The notes: generated by a model not told the origin, from the sequence alone. A stretch of DNA of 40,761 nucleotides from Halanaerobiales bacterium (GCA_021736945.1 JAIPEX010000007.1:1-40761); one strand, 5' to 3'. Shown: positions 9,709 to 18,849, counted from the first letter of the stretch. Translations and numbers: made by a program.

Positions 9709-11001
9709 TTACCAAATCTTTAACTCATTAGCCTTTTCTCTAATTTCATCTCTAAAATCTGGATGCGCTATACTAATCATAGCATCTACTCTATCTCTTA
9801 TACTTTTTCCTTTTAAATGTGCTACTCCATATTCTGTCACCACATAATCAATATCATTTCTCCCTAAAGTAATCTTAGAACCTAGTGGTAATTGAGCTAA
9901 AATCGTAGAATATTCACCGCCTTTTGCAGTAGACCTGAGAGCAATAATTCCTTTACCCCCTTCAGATCTTTGGGCACCACGGTGAGTATCTACTTGACCA
10001 CCAGTACCACTGTAATGTTTGTTGCCAATAGCTTCTGAACAAACCTGACCAGTTACATCAACCTGTAAGGCTGTATTGACACTTATCATTTTGTGATTTT
10101 GACCTAAAATGTATGGATCATTTGTTACTTTACCTTGTTGAAATTCCACAGCTAAATTTTTATCAATAAAATCATATAGTTTTTGAGTACCCAGGGCAAA
10201 AGTACCTACCATTTTTCCTTTCCAGAGAGTTTTCTTTTTGTTATTAATTACTCCCTTTTTAAAGAGGTCAACCATACCGTCTGTAAACATTTCAGTGTGG
10301 ACTCCTAAATTCTTTTTATCTTCAAGTGCTTCTGTGATAGCATTAGGAATACCACCAATACCCAATTGTAAAGTAGAACCATCTTCAATCAACTCTGCAA
10401 CATTTTCCCCTATTTTTTGTTCCACTTCTCCGGGTTCTATATAAGGTAATTCAATTAATGGAGCATTATTTTCTACCACATAATCGACATCAGAAATATG
10501 AACTTGTGTATCCCCTAATGTCCATGGTAAATTTTCATTAACTTCTAATACTACCATATCAATATTTTCTACCATTTGCTTTTCATAGGTAAGCCCTAAG
10601 GATAAAGAAAAGAATCCATTTTTATCCATTGAAGTCGCTGTACCCCAGAAAATATTAATATTATCATTATCAATTTTAATTGAACCAGCTTCATGTAAAT
10701 TATTTGGGATATATGTTACATTGCCATGTTTATGATTAGCTCTATCTCCTGGACCATAAAACCAAGTTTCGTTTAAAAAATGACCTTTCATTTCTGGTTT
10801 TAAAAAATCATAGTCTCCCATCATAAGACAAGAAACTATATTTACATTTTCCAATTCATCCTTATGGTTACCAAGTTCTGATAAAAGTCCTTGTGGTTCA
10901 GAACCTGCCATAGCAGTACAGACTTTCTGATTGGACTCAACTTTGGAAACTGCTTCTGGTATTGAAATTAACTTTTCTTTATATAGTTCTTTGAAATCCA
11001 T
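9709..11001 (-). CDS. acetyl-CoA hydrolase/transferase family protein (4-hydroxybutyrate/butyryl-CoA CoA-transferase-like)
   Basis: LGIGGIPNAI, GVHTEMFTDGMVDL active-site Glu region; ~430 aa. Confidence 0.9.
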   Translation of the reverse strand: MDFKELYKEKLISIPEAVSKVESNQKVCTAMAGSEPQGLLSELGNHKDELENVNIVSCLMMGDYDFLKPEMKGHFLNETWFYGPGDRANHKHGNVTYIPNNLHEAGSIKIDNDNINIFWGTATSMDKNGFFSLSLGLTYEKQMVENIDMVVLEVNENLPWTLGDTQVHISDVDYVVENNAPLIELPYIEPGEVEQKIGENVAELIEDGSTLQLGIGGIPNAITEALEDKKNLGVHTEMFTDGMVDLFKKGVINNKKKTLWKGKMVGTFALGTQKLYDFIDKNLAVEFQQGKVTNDPYILGQNHKMISVNTALQVDVTGQVCSEAIGNKHYSGTGGQVDTHRGAQRSEGGKGIIALRSTAKGGEYSTILAQLPLGSKITLGRNDIDYVVTEYGVAHLKGKSIRDRVDAMISIAHPDFRDEIREKANELKIW

Positions 11002-11029
11002 TAATCCTCCTCCTTCATAGAAATAAAAC

Positions 11030-11770
11030 TTAAAGACTAATTCCTCCGTTTACATCTAACACTGTGCCATTACAGTAATCTCCAGCAGATGATGCTAGAT
11101 ATAAATAAGCATTAGCTACATCTTCAGGTTTCCCTAATTCACCAAAAGGAACTTTATCTCTTAATTTATTTAGTACTTTTTCTGGAATTTTTGCAACCAT
11201 TTCTGTCATAATGTATCCAGGAGCAACAGCATTAACATTAACTCCTTTTGAACCTAATTCTTTAGCCCAAGTCTTAGTCATACCAATTACTCCGGCTTTT
11301 GTTGCAGAATAATTTGTCTGCCCTATATTACCTTGTTCTCCTACTACAGAAGAGGTATTAATAATTTTCCCCTCTCCTTTATCCATCATGAGAGGCGCAA
11401 CGGCTTTTGTACAATTAAATACACCTTTCAAATTGATATCTATAACTTTATTCCATTGGTCGTGACTCATTTTTGTTAAAAATGAGTCGGCTGTAACACC
11501 AGCATTATTTATCAAAATATCAATTGTGTTATATTTATCTATTACTTTATCTACCATATCTTGAACCTGTTCCCATTTCGAGACATCAACTTTTATAAAA
11601 AATGCTTCTTTCCCATCATTATTAATTTTTTCAGCTACTTCTTTACCAGCTTCTGAATCAAAATCTGCAATTACTACTTTTGCACCTTCTTCAGCAAATT
11701 TTAGAGCACTGGCCTTACCTATTCCACTGCCTGCTCCTGTAATAATTGCAACTTTATCTTTCAATCTCAT
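11030..11770 (-). CDS. SDR family oxidoreductase, FabG/acetoacetyl-CoA reductase-like
   Basis: TGAGSGIG, NNAG, Ser-Tyr-xxx-Lys (SSVVG...YSATK), start at ATG 11770 after GTGGAGGT. Confidence 0.92.
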   Translation of the reverse strand: MRLKDKVAIITGAGSGIGKASALKFAEEGAKVVIADFDSEAGKEVAEKINNDGKEAFFIKVDVSKWEQVQDMVDKVIDKYNTIDILINNAGVTADSFLTKMSHDQWNKVIDINLKGVFNCTKAVAPLMMDKGEGKIINTSSVVGEQGNIGQTNYSATKAGVIGMTKTWAKELGSKGVNVNAVAPGYIMTEMVAKIPEKVLNKLRDKVPFGELGKPEDVANAYLYLASSAGDYCNGTVLDVNGGISL

Positions 11771-11807
11771 ACCTATAACCTCCACTTTCTAATTATGAAT
11801 TAAAAAC

Positions 11808-12818
11808 TTATCCCCATTTGATAGTGAGAGCATTCCAAGCATAACCGATACCTGCACTCACAAATACTACTAAATCTCCTGGTTTAACTTTTCCTTCTTC
11901 TAAAGCAAGTTCTAATGAAATAATTTGATCATTTTGTCCTATATGTCCATACTCATCTAGATATATACTCTGTTCCTCAGTTAATCCTAATTGTTCTAGC
12001 ATAAACTGATGAGCAGAATATTTCATATGAAGTATTGCTATATAATCAACATCATCCATTGTATATCCACTATCTTTAACAGAATCTTTTACAACCCCTA
12101 CAAAATTATCAATTGAAACCTCATTAAGTCTTTCTTTCATAAATTCTGGTTGAAGAACATCTAAATGATGTTCATTATTTTCTAGTCTTTCTGGAGTTAA
12201 TTCTCTTTTAGTGCCCCCAGCAGGAACAACAACACTTTCTGAAAGTGAACCATCTGTTCTAGCTGTAGCTTTTAAAATCTCATTTTTATCAATATTTTTT
12301 TTCAAAATAGCAGCAGTACCACCTGCACCCAAATTATACATAAAAGATACTTTGGGATTATCAAAATCAATGAGATCCCCATTTCTATAACCTGATCCTA
12401 TTAATACAGTATCCATATTTTCATTGGATAATAGCATATCTTTAGCCACTTTCATTGCCATTATCATTGTTCCACATCTTAGAGCAATATCAAAAGCCCA
12501 AGCATTTTTTGCACCTATTTCATGTTGTAATTTAATAGAAGCAGTCCACATTGGATATTCTTTATGCTCGGCACCTGCCCAGATCACTAAATCAATATCT
12601 TCAGGGTTTATATCTGCTTTTTTTATAGCAGTGTTTGCTGCTTTTATACCCATTGCACAGGTGTGGTCTTTTTCACCTGGAATCGGTTTTTTCTTAATTC
12701 CAAATTTATTTCTTATAACATCTTCTGGAATATCTGTTTTTTCTGCGATTTCCTCACTATCCATATAATTATCTGGTATATAAACACCAGTTGAGAGGAT
12801 TCCTACTTTTTCTTCCAC
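11808..12818 (-). CDS. 3-oxoacyl-ACP synthase III-like protein A
   Basis: KASIII-fold sequence; GTG start at 12818 with GGGGGTGA upstream; IALRCGTM Cys motif; first gene of the operon. Confidence 0.85.
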   Translation of the reverse strand: MEEKVGILSTGVYIPDNYMDSEEIAEKTDIPEDVIRNKFGIKKKPIPGEKDHTCAMGIKAANTAIKKADINPEDIDLVIWAGAEHKEYPMWTASIKLQHEIGAKNAWAFDIALRCGTMIMAMKVAKDMLLSNENMDTVLIGSGYRNGDLIDFDNPKVSFMYNLGAGGTAAILKKNIDKNEILKATARTDGSLSESVVVPAGGTKRELTPERLENNEHHLDVLQPEFMKERLNEVSIDNFVGVVKDSVKDSGYTMDDVDYIAILHMKYSAHQFMLEQLGLTEEQSIYLDEYGHIGQNDQIISLELALEEGKVKPGDLVVFVSAGIGYAWNALTIKWG

Positions 12819-12851
12819 ATCTTCACCCCCATTAATTAATTTGTTAATTAA

Positions 12852-12896
12852 ATTATAAATAAAAATAGTTACTAAGATGTTGCATTGGAGTTACAA
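12852..12896 (-). promoter_or_regulatory. activator-type promoter P1 of the KASIII/LIV operon with three phased heptamers
   Basis: minus strand TTGTAAC-TCCA-ATGCAAC-ATCT-TAGTAAC-N10-TATAAT; 11-bp period. Confidence 0.75.
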
Positions 12897-12937
12897 ATAT
12901 TATTTTGATTTATATTATTCTGAATATTACTACTATA

Positions 12938-12981
12938 ATTATAATAAAAATAAGTTACAAAATAGTTGCAAAAAGTTAAAA
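12938..12981 (-). promoter_or_regulatory. activator-type promoter P2 of the KASIII/LIV operon with phased heptamers
   Basis: minus strand TTTTAAC-TTT-TTGCAAC-TATT-TTGTAAC-N10-TATAAT; the last two repeats are 11 bp apart. Confidence 0.7.
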
Positions 12982-13006
12982 TAATCGGTTTATTAACAAA
13001 ATATAA

Positions 13007-13036
13007 AAGCCGGGGTTTTTAATAATTACCCCGACC
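13007..13036 (-). terminator. terminator of the SARP/MalT-like regulator gene
   Basis: cggggt-ttttaataatt-accccg stem, minus strand followed by a T-rich run. Confidence 0.75.
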
Positions 13037-13051
13037 TTAAATAGCTTAAAT

Positions 13052-16000
13052 TTAATTTTTCTTTATTTCCTTATATAATTCAATTGTTCTTTGGGTTGGA
13101 ATAACTCCTAAATCTTCTTCTAATTTTTCTGCACATCTTTGATAAGTTCTAATAGCTTGAGAACGCTGTCCAAGTTTGTTGTAAGCCTTCATCATAAGCT
13201 GGTATGCTTCCTCAACTGTTGATTCTTCAGCAATTAATTTTTCGGACATTTCAATAGCCTTTTGGTTTTTATCTAATTTTAGATATAATTCTGCTAATAG
13301 TTCTAATCCCTGAATGAATAATTGTTTATATTTTTCTCTAACTTCACGTGTCCAATCTTGATAGAGACAGTTTGGCAGATAGTTTCCATTATAAAGTTCA
13401 ATTCCTTCATTTAAACTTTTAATTGCCTCCCCTATTTCATCATTTTTAGACTTTCTTATACCTTTTTTAATCAATTCTTCAAATTGATTTACATCTACTT
13501 TATATGAAGAATCGGGGTTCAAACCATATCTAGATCCTTTTTTATTAATAAAATAAGGGGTTGCTCTTGCCTTTCTATTTGGTTCTAAAACATTATTGAG
13601 AGCGTTTAGTGCTACTTTAAAATCTCTTAAGGCTGATTTTTGATCTTTTTTAGTAGATATCATTTCAGCTAGTCTCTCTTTTGAAATCAATTCATCCTGA
13701 TATGTTAAAAATATTTTAAAAAGAGTCCTTGCCTTTTTTCTTTTCCAATCTTTATCTTTAATTTCAGTTCTACCACGCAGTAACTTAAATTTACCGAGCG
13801 TTTTAACCCTTAATGTATAACCGGGGTGATTTATTCCCAACTCAATATCCATGTCTTCGAGCATTAATTTACAAAAATCTTTTTCTATTTCCATATTATA
13901 ACCTGTTGTTAAAATTGGAAGTAAAGTAGTCTCATCACGAGGGCCTAATAAATTAATTGTTTTAAATATAAATTGCAAATTATTTTTTTGTATTATTGGT
14001 ACAACCTCTTCTAATCGATGTTTAAAATCAACTTTATGCTCAAGTTTGCAATCTATTAGAGTTAGCCAAATCTGTCCAACCGTCTTACCAAAAACATCAT
14101 TGCAATAATCAAATGATTTAACTGCCTTTGTTAACCACTCTGTAGCTTCTTTATATTTTTCAAGAAATATATAACCGATACCTAAAGAAAGTTGTATTAA
14201 ACTACCCAACCATTCATCTCCAGCTTCTTCACAAATATCTATTCCTTCTAACCCATATTTTTTCATCTGCTCTTCATAACCTAAATTTCCGTAAACTAAA
14301 GTTAACCCCCACAAAGCTTCGGCACGCCCTCTGCGCACTTCCAGCTTATCAACTATCTCTAAACTTTTTTCATAAGCATTAAGAGCCTTTTCTTGCTTGT
14401 CTTGACCGTTAATCTGTAAAGCATGACCCAATCTCATGTGAGCAACTGCCTGAGTAAATAAAGAATCCAAGTTTTTTGATTTCTTCAAACCAGTTTTAGC
14501 ATATTCTAAAGCTTTATTACTTTTTCCTTCAAAAGAAGCAATCAATGATAGTAATAAGATGGTTTCACGATGAGCTCTACCAACTTTTTTCTCGTTTTCT
14601 ACATCTTCTTCTTTAAGTTCTTCTTTTAATATATTTTCCGCTTCTTTTAATCTTCCAGTTCTGATTTTGACTCTTGAATCAAGGATAAAACTGGTATTTT
14701 CTTCATCAAGTTTATTTAATTTTTCCTGCATTTCTTTAGCTTTTGTAACATTTCCTCTATTTAAATAATTTTCAGCCACTAAACGAAGCAAAACGGACTC
14801 TTCCCAGTAATTTTCTTTTTCTCTTAGTTCCAAAGCCTTTTTAAGATACTTATCAGCCTCTGAAGGTTGAACAGTATCAAGATAAATCATAGCCATCTTC
14901 TGAAAAGCCACACTTACTCCCTTATAGTCATCCTGTTCTTTCAAATACTTTCTACCGAGATTATACCATTCAAGTGCTTCATTATAATTACATGTGAATC
15001 GGTCTATATCTCCCTTATATAGATATAAACGCGGAAAATTCTCTACTATTCTTTCGGGTAATTTTTCAAACCATTTGTCAAAGGTACTAAAACGACCCGA
15101 AGTAAGTAATTTATTCGCTCGTTTCTTAATAATTTTAGCAGCGGTAAAGTAATCACCACTTTCTAAATTATGATAGACTGCTTCTTCAAATTGATTATTA
15201 TCCATATAATATTTTGCTATATCTTTTTGTAAAAGAGAAATATTATTTAACTCTTCATTCGCATGTTCTTTCAAGAAATCATGAAATAAGTGGTGATACC
15301 TGTATTTATTATCATCTAATTGGATTATGAACAAATCATTTTTTACTAAATATTTAAGTATCTGATCACTATTATTCTTTTTACGAACAAAATCACAAAC
15401 TTCTGAAGTTAATACCCTTAAGATCGAAGTTTTAATTAAAAACTTCCTTACCTCTTCATTTTGCTTTAATAATATTTCTTTAGCTAAATAATTAAAAAGG
15501 TGATCTAAAGAATGCATTGATTCTTCTCTTACCACTTCTAAAGAATCGCCATTTTTTATTCCCTGTCTAATCATTTCAACCCCAATTATCCAACCTTCAG
15601 TTAAATCATAAATCAAGGTTATATCATCTTCACTTAAATTATAATCATAATGGCTATTATAAAATCTTTCTATTTCTTTTTTACTTAACTTAAGATCATC
15701 TTCATTAATTTCTAAAATTTGGTCTTTCACTCTCCACATGCTAAGTGAAGTAAGATCAGGTGTCTTTCTTGTAGATAAAACTACATGCATATTGGGAGGT
15801 CGATGGTCTATAAAATGCTCCATTAATTTATTAATACGGGGCTGATTATTTAATAAATGGTAATCATCAATAATTAAATAAATTTCATCATAACGATATT
15901 TATCCCAAATTTCATTTATTAAAGAGTTTAAAACTGGTATCCATTCCTGATTAGTTTCTCCTTTTTCTTTAATGAAATTCAAGGTTTTTTCACCAATATC

Positions 16001-16273
16001 AGAATCAGTCGTATTAAAAGCATATATTAAATTAATGAGAAAGGTTAATACATCTCCATCTCCCTTACTAACGTTGTACCAAAATACATTATCTTTATCA
16101 TTAAAACCATATGTCAGATATGCACTCTTACCATAGCCTGGTCCCGCTTTTACCATAGTTACTGGGTACTTAGCGGTTTTTTCAAAAATTCTTTTTAAAT
16201 GTTTTCTTGAAAATATTTTACTTTTATAATAAGGTGGAAGAAATTTTGTTCTTACTACAATGTTTCCAAACAC
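13052..16273 (-). CDS. large AfsR/MalT-like transcriptional regulator: STAND-type ATPase, TPR region, C-terminal OmpR-like wHTH + BTAD (SARP) module
   Basis: N-term GPGYGKSAYLTYG P-loop and LIIDDYHLL; central TPR-like helices; C-term RVKTLGKFKLLRGRTEIKDKDWKRKKARTLFKIFL and LEEDLGVIPTQRTIELYKEI typical of SARP/BTAD; GTG start. Confidence 0.9.
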   Translation of the reverse strand: MFGNIVVRTKFLPPYYKSKIFSRKHLKRIFEKTAKYPVTMVKAGPGYGKSAYLTYGFNDKDNVFWYNVSKGDGDVLTFLINLIYAFNTTDSDIGEKTLNFIKEKGETNQEWIPVLNSLINEIWDKYRYDEIYLIIDDYHLLNNQPRINKLMEHFIDHRPPNMHVVLSTRKTPDLTSLSMWRVKDQILEINEDDLKLSKKEIERFYNSHYDYNLSEDDITLIYDLTEGWIIGVEMIRQGIKNGDSLEVVREESMHSLDHLFNYLAKEILLKQNEEVRKFLIKTSILRVLTSEVCDFVRKKNNSDQILKYLVKNDLFIIQLDDNKYRYHHLFHDFLKEHANEELNNISLLQKDIAKYYMDNNQFEEAVYHNLESGDYFTAAKIIKKRANKLLTSGRFSTFDKWFEKLPERIVENFPRLYLYKGDIDRFTCNYNEALEWYNLGRKYLKEQDDYKGVSVAFQKMAMIYLDTVQPSEADKYLKKALELREKENYWEESVLLRLVAENYLNRGNVTKAKEMQEKLNKLDEENTSFILDSRVKIRTGRLKEAENILKEELKEEDVENEKKVGRAHRETILLLSLIASFEGKSNKALEYAKTGLKKSKNLDSLFTQAVAHMRLGHALQINGQDKQEKALNAYEKSLEIVDKLEVRRGRAEALWGLTLVYGNLGYEEQMKKYGLEGIDICEEAGDEWLGSLIQLSLGIGYIFLEKYKEATEWLTKAVKSFDYCNDVFGKTVGQIWLTLIDCKLEHKVDFKHRLEEVVPIIQKNNLQFIFKTINLLGPRDETTLLPILTTGYNMEIEKDFCKLMLEDMDIELGINHPGYTLRVKTLGKFKLLRGRTEIKDKDWKRKKARTLFKIFLTYQDELISKERLAEMISTKKDQKSALRDFKVALNALNNVLEPNRKARATPYFINKKGSRYGLNPDSSYKVDVNQFEELIKKGIRKSKNDEIGEAIKSLNEGIELYNGNYLPNCLYQDWTREVREKYKQLFIQGLELLAELYLKLDKNQKAIEMSEKLIAEESTVEEAYQLMMKAYNKLGQRSQAIRTYQRCAEKLEEDLGVIPTQRTIELYKEIKKN

Positions 16274-16403
16274 TTTTACACCCCTCTATATATTACTTCT
16301 ATTTAATTAAAATTCAATGAATCAATTAAAATTCCTTTATAATTAAATGAAATACTCAATAATTACCTTTTGCAAATATAAATAGAATAAATAAAAATAG
16401 TGC

Positions 16404-16431
16404 TTGACATTTTTTTCACAAGTGTGATAAT
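16404..16431 (+). promoter_or_regulatory. strong sigma-A promoter of secreted protein gene
   Basis: TTGACA -16 bp- GATAAT with extended -10 TG (tgtGATAAT). Confidence 0.75.
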
Positions 16432-16483
16432 ATTAACTTAAGTTGAGTAATTTGATAATAAATATATTAAAAGGAGGGATTTC

Positions 16484-16981
16484 ATGAAATTTAAAACTTT
16501 AGGTATTTTATTAATTGTATCAGTTCTTGTTCTCGTACCTGCAGCTGTTAGTGCTCAGGACACAGTGTCATCTGCTTCTCAACCAACTAATGATGAACAA
16601 TTAGTTAAAGCATTGGGGGAAGATGGTACTTGGATCATTATCTTTAATGATGACTATAGTACTGATAAGGAATTAGTTATGGAAGGCAAATTTGAAAACG
16701 ATGGTGAAGTTGACCGTAAGTTAGCTCTTTATGCCTCAGATAGTGACCATAATGTAACTGAAAGATATACACTAGAAGCTCCTAGCATAACAGTTAAAAG
16801 CCCTAGTGCTAGATTTCAAAATGGTACATTTGTTGGAGACGTTTATGTTGAATCCAACAACTTTGCTTTAAACGGTTTTACAGTTGATGGTGACATCTAT
16901 TTTGAAACAAAAGAAGCCAAAGCTACATTCACTGTTAATGGTGGAACAGAAATTACAGGAGATTTAATCAATAATTTCTAA
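16484..16981 (+). CDS. small secreted protein with beta-rich C-terminal half, unknown function
   Basis: RBS aaaggaggg, clear signal peptide (LILLIVSVLVLVPAAVSAQ-type), repetitive beta-like segments. Confidence 0.85.
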   Translation: MKFKTLGILLIVSVLVLVPAAVSAQDTVSSASQPTNDEQLVKALGEDGTWIIIFNDDYSTDKELVMEGKFENDGEVDRKLALYASDSDHNVTERYTLEAPSITVKSPSARFQNGTFVGDVYVESNNFALNGFTVDGDIYFETKEAKATFTVNGGTEITGDLINNF

Positions 16982-17010
16982 ATACAATTTAAAAAAGATG
17001 TAAACATAAC

Positions 17011-17047
17011 GGCTTGATAATTGTAACAAATTATCAAGCCTTTTTTA
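17011..17047 (+). terminator. terminator after secreted protein gene
   Basis: GGCTTGATAATT-loop-AATTATCAAGCC followed by TTTTTT. Confidence 0.92.
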
Positions 17048-17235
17048 TATATTTATGTTAATATTTTAACAACCTCTCTATTACTCTCTTCTTATCTTTC
17101 AAAATATATTTCACTTCTTAAATTATATAACCATCTCTTCCCTTCTAATTTGTTCATATTTGCACTTGTAACAAATATTAATTATAATAGACATATACAT
17201 ATTTTTAATATAATGTATCCATCAGTTTTTTCTGT

Positions 17236-17280
17236 TTGCAACTGGATTGTAACTTGTAGGTAACATTGTTTTATTAAAAT
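17236..17280 (+). promoter_or_regulatory. activator-type promoter P3 of the thiolase gene with three phased heptamers
   Basis: TTGCAAC-TGGA-TTGTAAC-TTGT-AGGTAAC-N10-TAAAAT; 11-bp period. Confidence 0.75.
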
Positions 17281-17324
17281 AGAAGTAGAATAGATTACAT
17301 AAAAATTTTTTAGGAGGGATTCTT

Positions 17325-18506
17325 TTGCAAGAAGTAGTTATAGCTAGTGCAACACGTACTGCTATTGGTTCATTTGGTAAGAGTTTAAAGAATGTTCCTG
17401 TTGTAGATCTTGGTACAAAAGTGATTGAAAATGCTCTAAACAGAGCTAATGTTAGTCCTGAAGTAGTTGAAGACGTCATAATGGGAATTATTCTACAGGC
17501 AGGTAAAGGACAAAATGCAGCTAGACAAGCAGCCCTTAAAGCCGGACTCGGTGTTGATGTACCGGCAATGTCAATTAATAAACTCTGTGGATCCGGACTT
17601 AAATCTGTGAACTTAGCAGTTCAAGAAATACTTCTAGGAGATGCCGAAGTTGTAATAGCAGGTGGAATGGAAAGTATGAGTAGAGCACCTTATGTTTTGG
17701 ATAAAGCCCGTTTTGGATACAAGATGGGAGACGGTAAAATTGTTGATACAATGATAAAAGATGGTTTAACATGTGCAGTTAATGATTATCATATGGGTAT
17801 CACAGCAGAAAATTTAGCTGAAAAATATAATATTAGTAGAAAAGAACAAGATGAATTTGCTGCCAAAAGTCAAAATAAAGCTATTAAAGCGATTGATAAT
17901 GACCGTTTCCAAGATGAAATAGTACCTATAGAAGTACCTCAAAGAAAAGGTGAACCAAAATTATTTAAAAAAGATGAACTTCCTCGCAGAGGCATTACAG
18001 CTGATTCTTTATCGAAATTAAGCCCAGCTTTTAAAGAAGATGGTACCGTCACTGCTGGTAATTCTTCCGGTATCAATGACGGAGCAGCAGCACTATTAGT
18101 TATGACAAAAGAAAAAGCTGAAGAATTAGATGTAAAACCTTTAGCCAAAATAGTATCATATGCAACCGCTGCAGTTGATCCTAAAATAATGGGAATAGGA
18201 CCTGTTCCCTCAATTAAAAAAGCTTTAGCGAAAATTGATTGGGAATTAGAAGACATTCAACTTGTTGAATTAAATGAAGCATTTGCTGCTCAATCTCTTG
18301 CAGTTTTAAAGGAGTTACCTTTTGATCCAAATATTGTAAATGTAAATGGTGGTGCTATTGCATTAGGACACCCAATAGGGGCAAGTGGTGCAAGGATTCT
18401 TGTAACATTACTACATGAAATGAAAAAACGTGAACTTAAAAGAGGTTTAGCTTCCCTTTGTGTTGGTGGAGGTATGGGAGTTACAACTATAATAGAAACT
18501 TTATAA
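17325..18506 (+). CDS. acetyl-CoA C-acetyltransferase (thiolase)
   Basis: [33 protein letters not shown] thiolase signatures; TTG start with AGGAGGG RBS. Confidence 0.95.
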   Translation: MQEVVIASATRTAIGSFGKSLKNVPVVDLGTKVIENALNRANVSPEVVEDVIMGIILQAGKGQNAARQAALKAGLGVDVPAMSINKLCGSGLKSVNLAVQEILLGDAEVVIAGGMESMSRAPYVLDKARFGYKMGDGKIVDTMIKDGLTCAVNDYHMGITAENLAEKYNISRKEQDEFAAKSQNKAIKAIDNDRFQDEIVPIEVPQRKGEPKLFKKDELPRRGITADSLSKLSPAFKEDGTVTAGNSSGINDGAAALLVMTKEKAEELDVKPLAKIVSYATAAVDPKIMGIGPVPSIKKALAKIDWELEDIQLVELNEAFAAQSLAVLKELPFDPNIVNVNGGAIALGHPIGASGARILVTLLHEMKKRELKRGLASLCVGGGMGVTTIIETL

Positions 18507-18530
18507 TTTTAAAATATATGCTAATATTAA

Positions 18531-18562
18531 AAAACCTGTCTGGGAATTCCAGACAGGTTTTT
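18531..18562 (+). terminator. terminator after thiolase
   Basis: AACCTGTCTGG-gaatt-CCAGACAGGTT followed by TTT. Confidence 0.9.
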
Positions 18563-18590
18563 ATATTTATTATTAATTTTTAAACAATAA

Positions 18591-18617
18591 AAAAACCCGA
18601 CTCTATTACAAGTCGGG
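18591..18617 (-). terminator. terminator after cold-shock gene
   Basis: minus strand CCCGACT-loop-AGTCGGG followed by TTTTTTT. Confidence 0.9.
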
Positions 18618-18645
18618 GATTAGTTGCATAACTTATAATACTATA

Positions 18646-18849
18646 TTATAATTTAACAACATTTTCAGCCTGTAGGCCGCGGTCGCCTTCAACGATTTCA
18701 AATTCTACTTCTTGATCTTCGTTTAAAGTCTTGAAACCATCATCTTCAATAGCTGAAAAGTGAACAAAAACATCGTCGCCGTCTTCTCTTTCAATAAAAC
18801 CATAACCTTTTTTCTCGTCAAACCATTTAACTGTACCTGTGTAAGTCAT
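18646..18849 (-). CDS. cold-shock domain protein (CspA family)
   Basis: [30 protein letters not shown]. Confidence 0.97.
   Translation of the reverse strand: MTYTGTVKWFDEKKGYGFIEREDGDDVFVHFSAIEDDGFKTLNEDQEVEFEIVEGDRGLQAENVVKL

Noticed and set aside
3988-12818. Interpretation as a standard fatty-acid biosynthesis (fab) cluster
   Set aside because: No ACP, FabD, FabF, FabZ or FabI genes; instead a LIV transporter and CoA-transferase, and KASIII active sites are non-canonical.
16274-16400. TTGCAAAAGGTAAT upstream of the regulator as an autoregulatory SARP site
   Set aside because: Words resemble the heptamer but are spaced 7 bp, not 11, and no -10 lies 10 nt downstream; no support for autoregulation.
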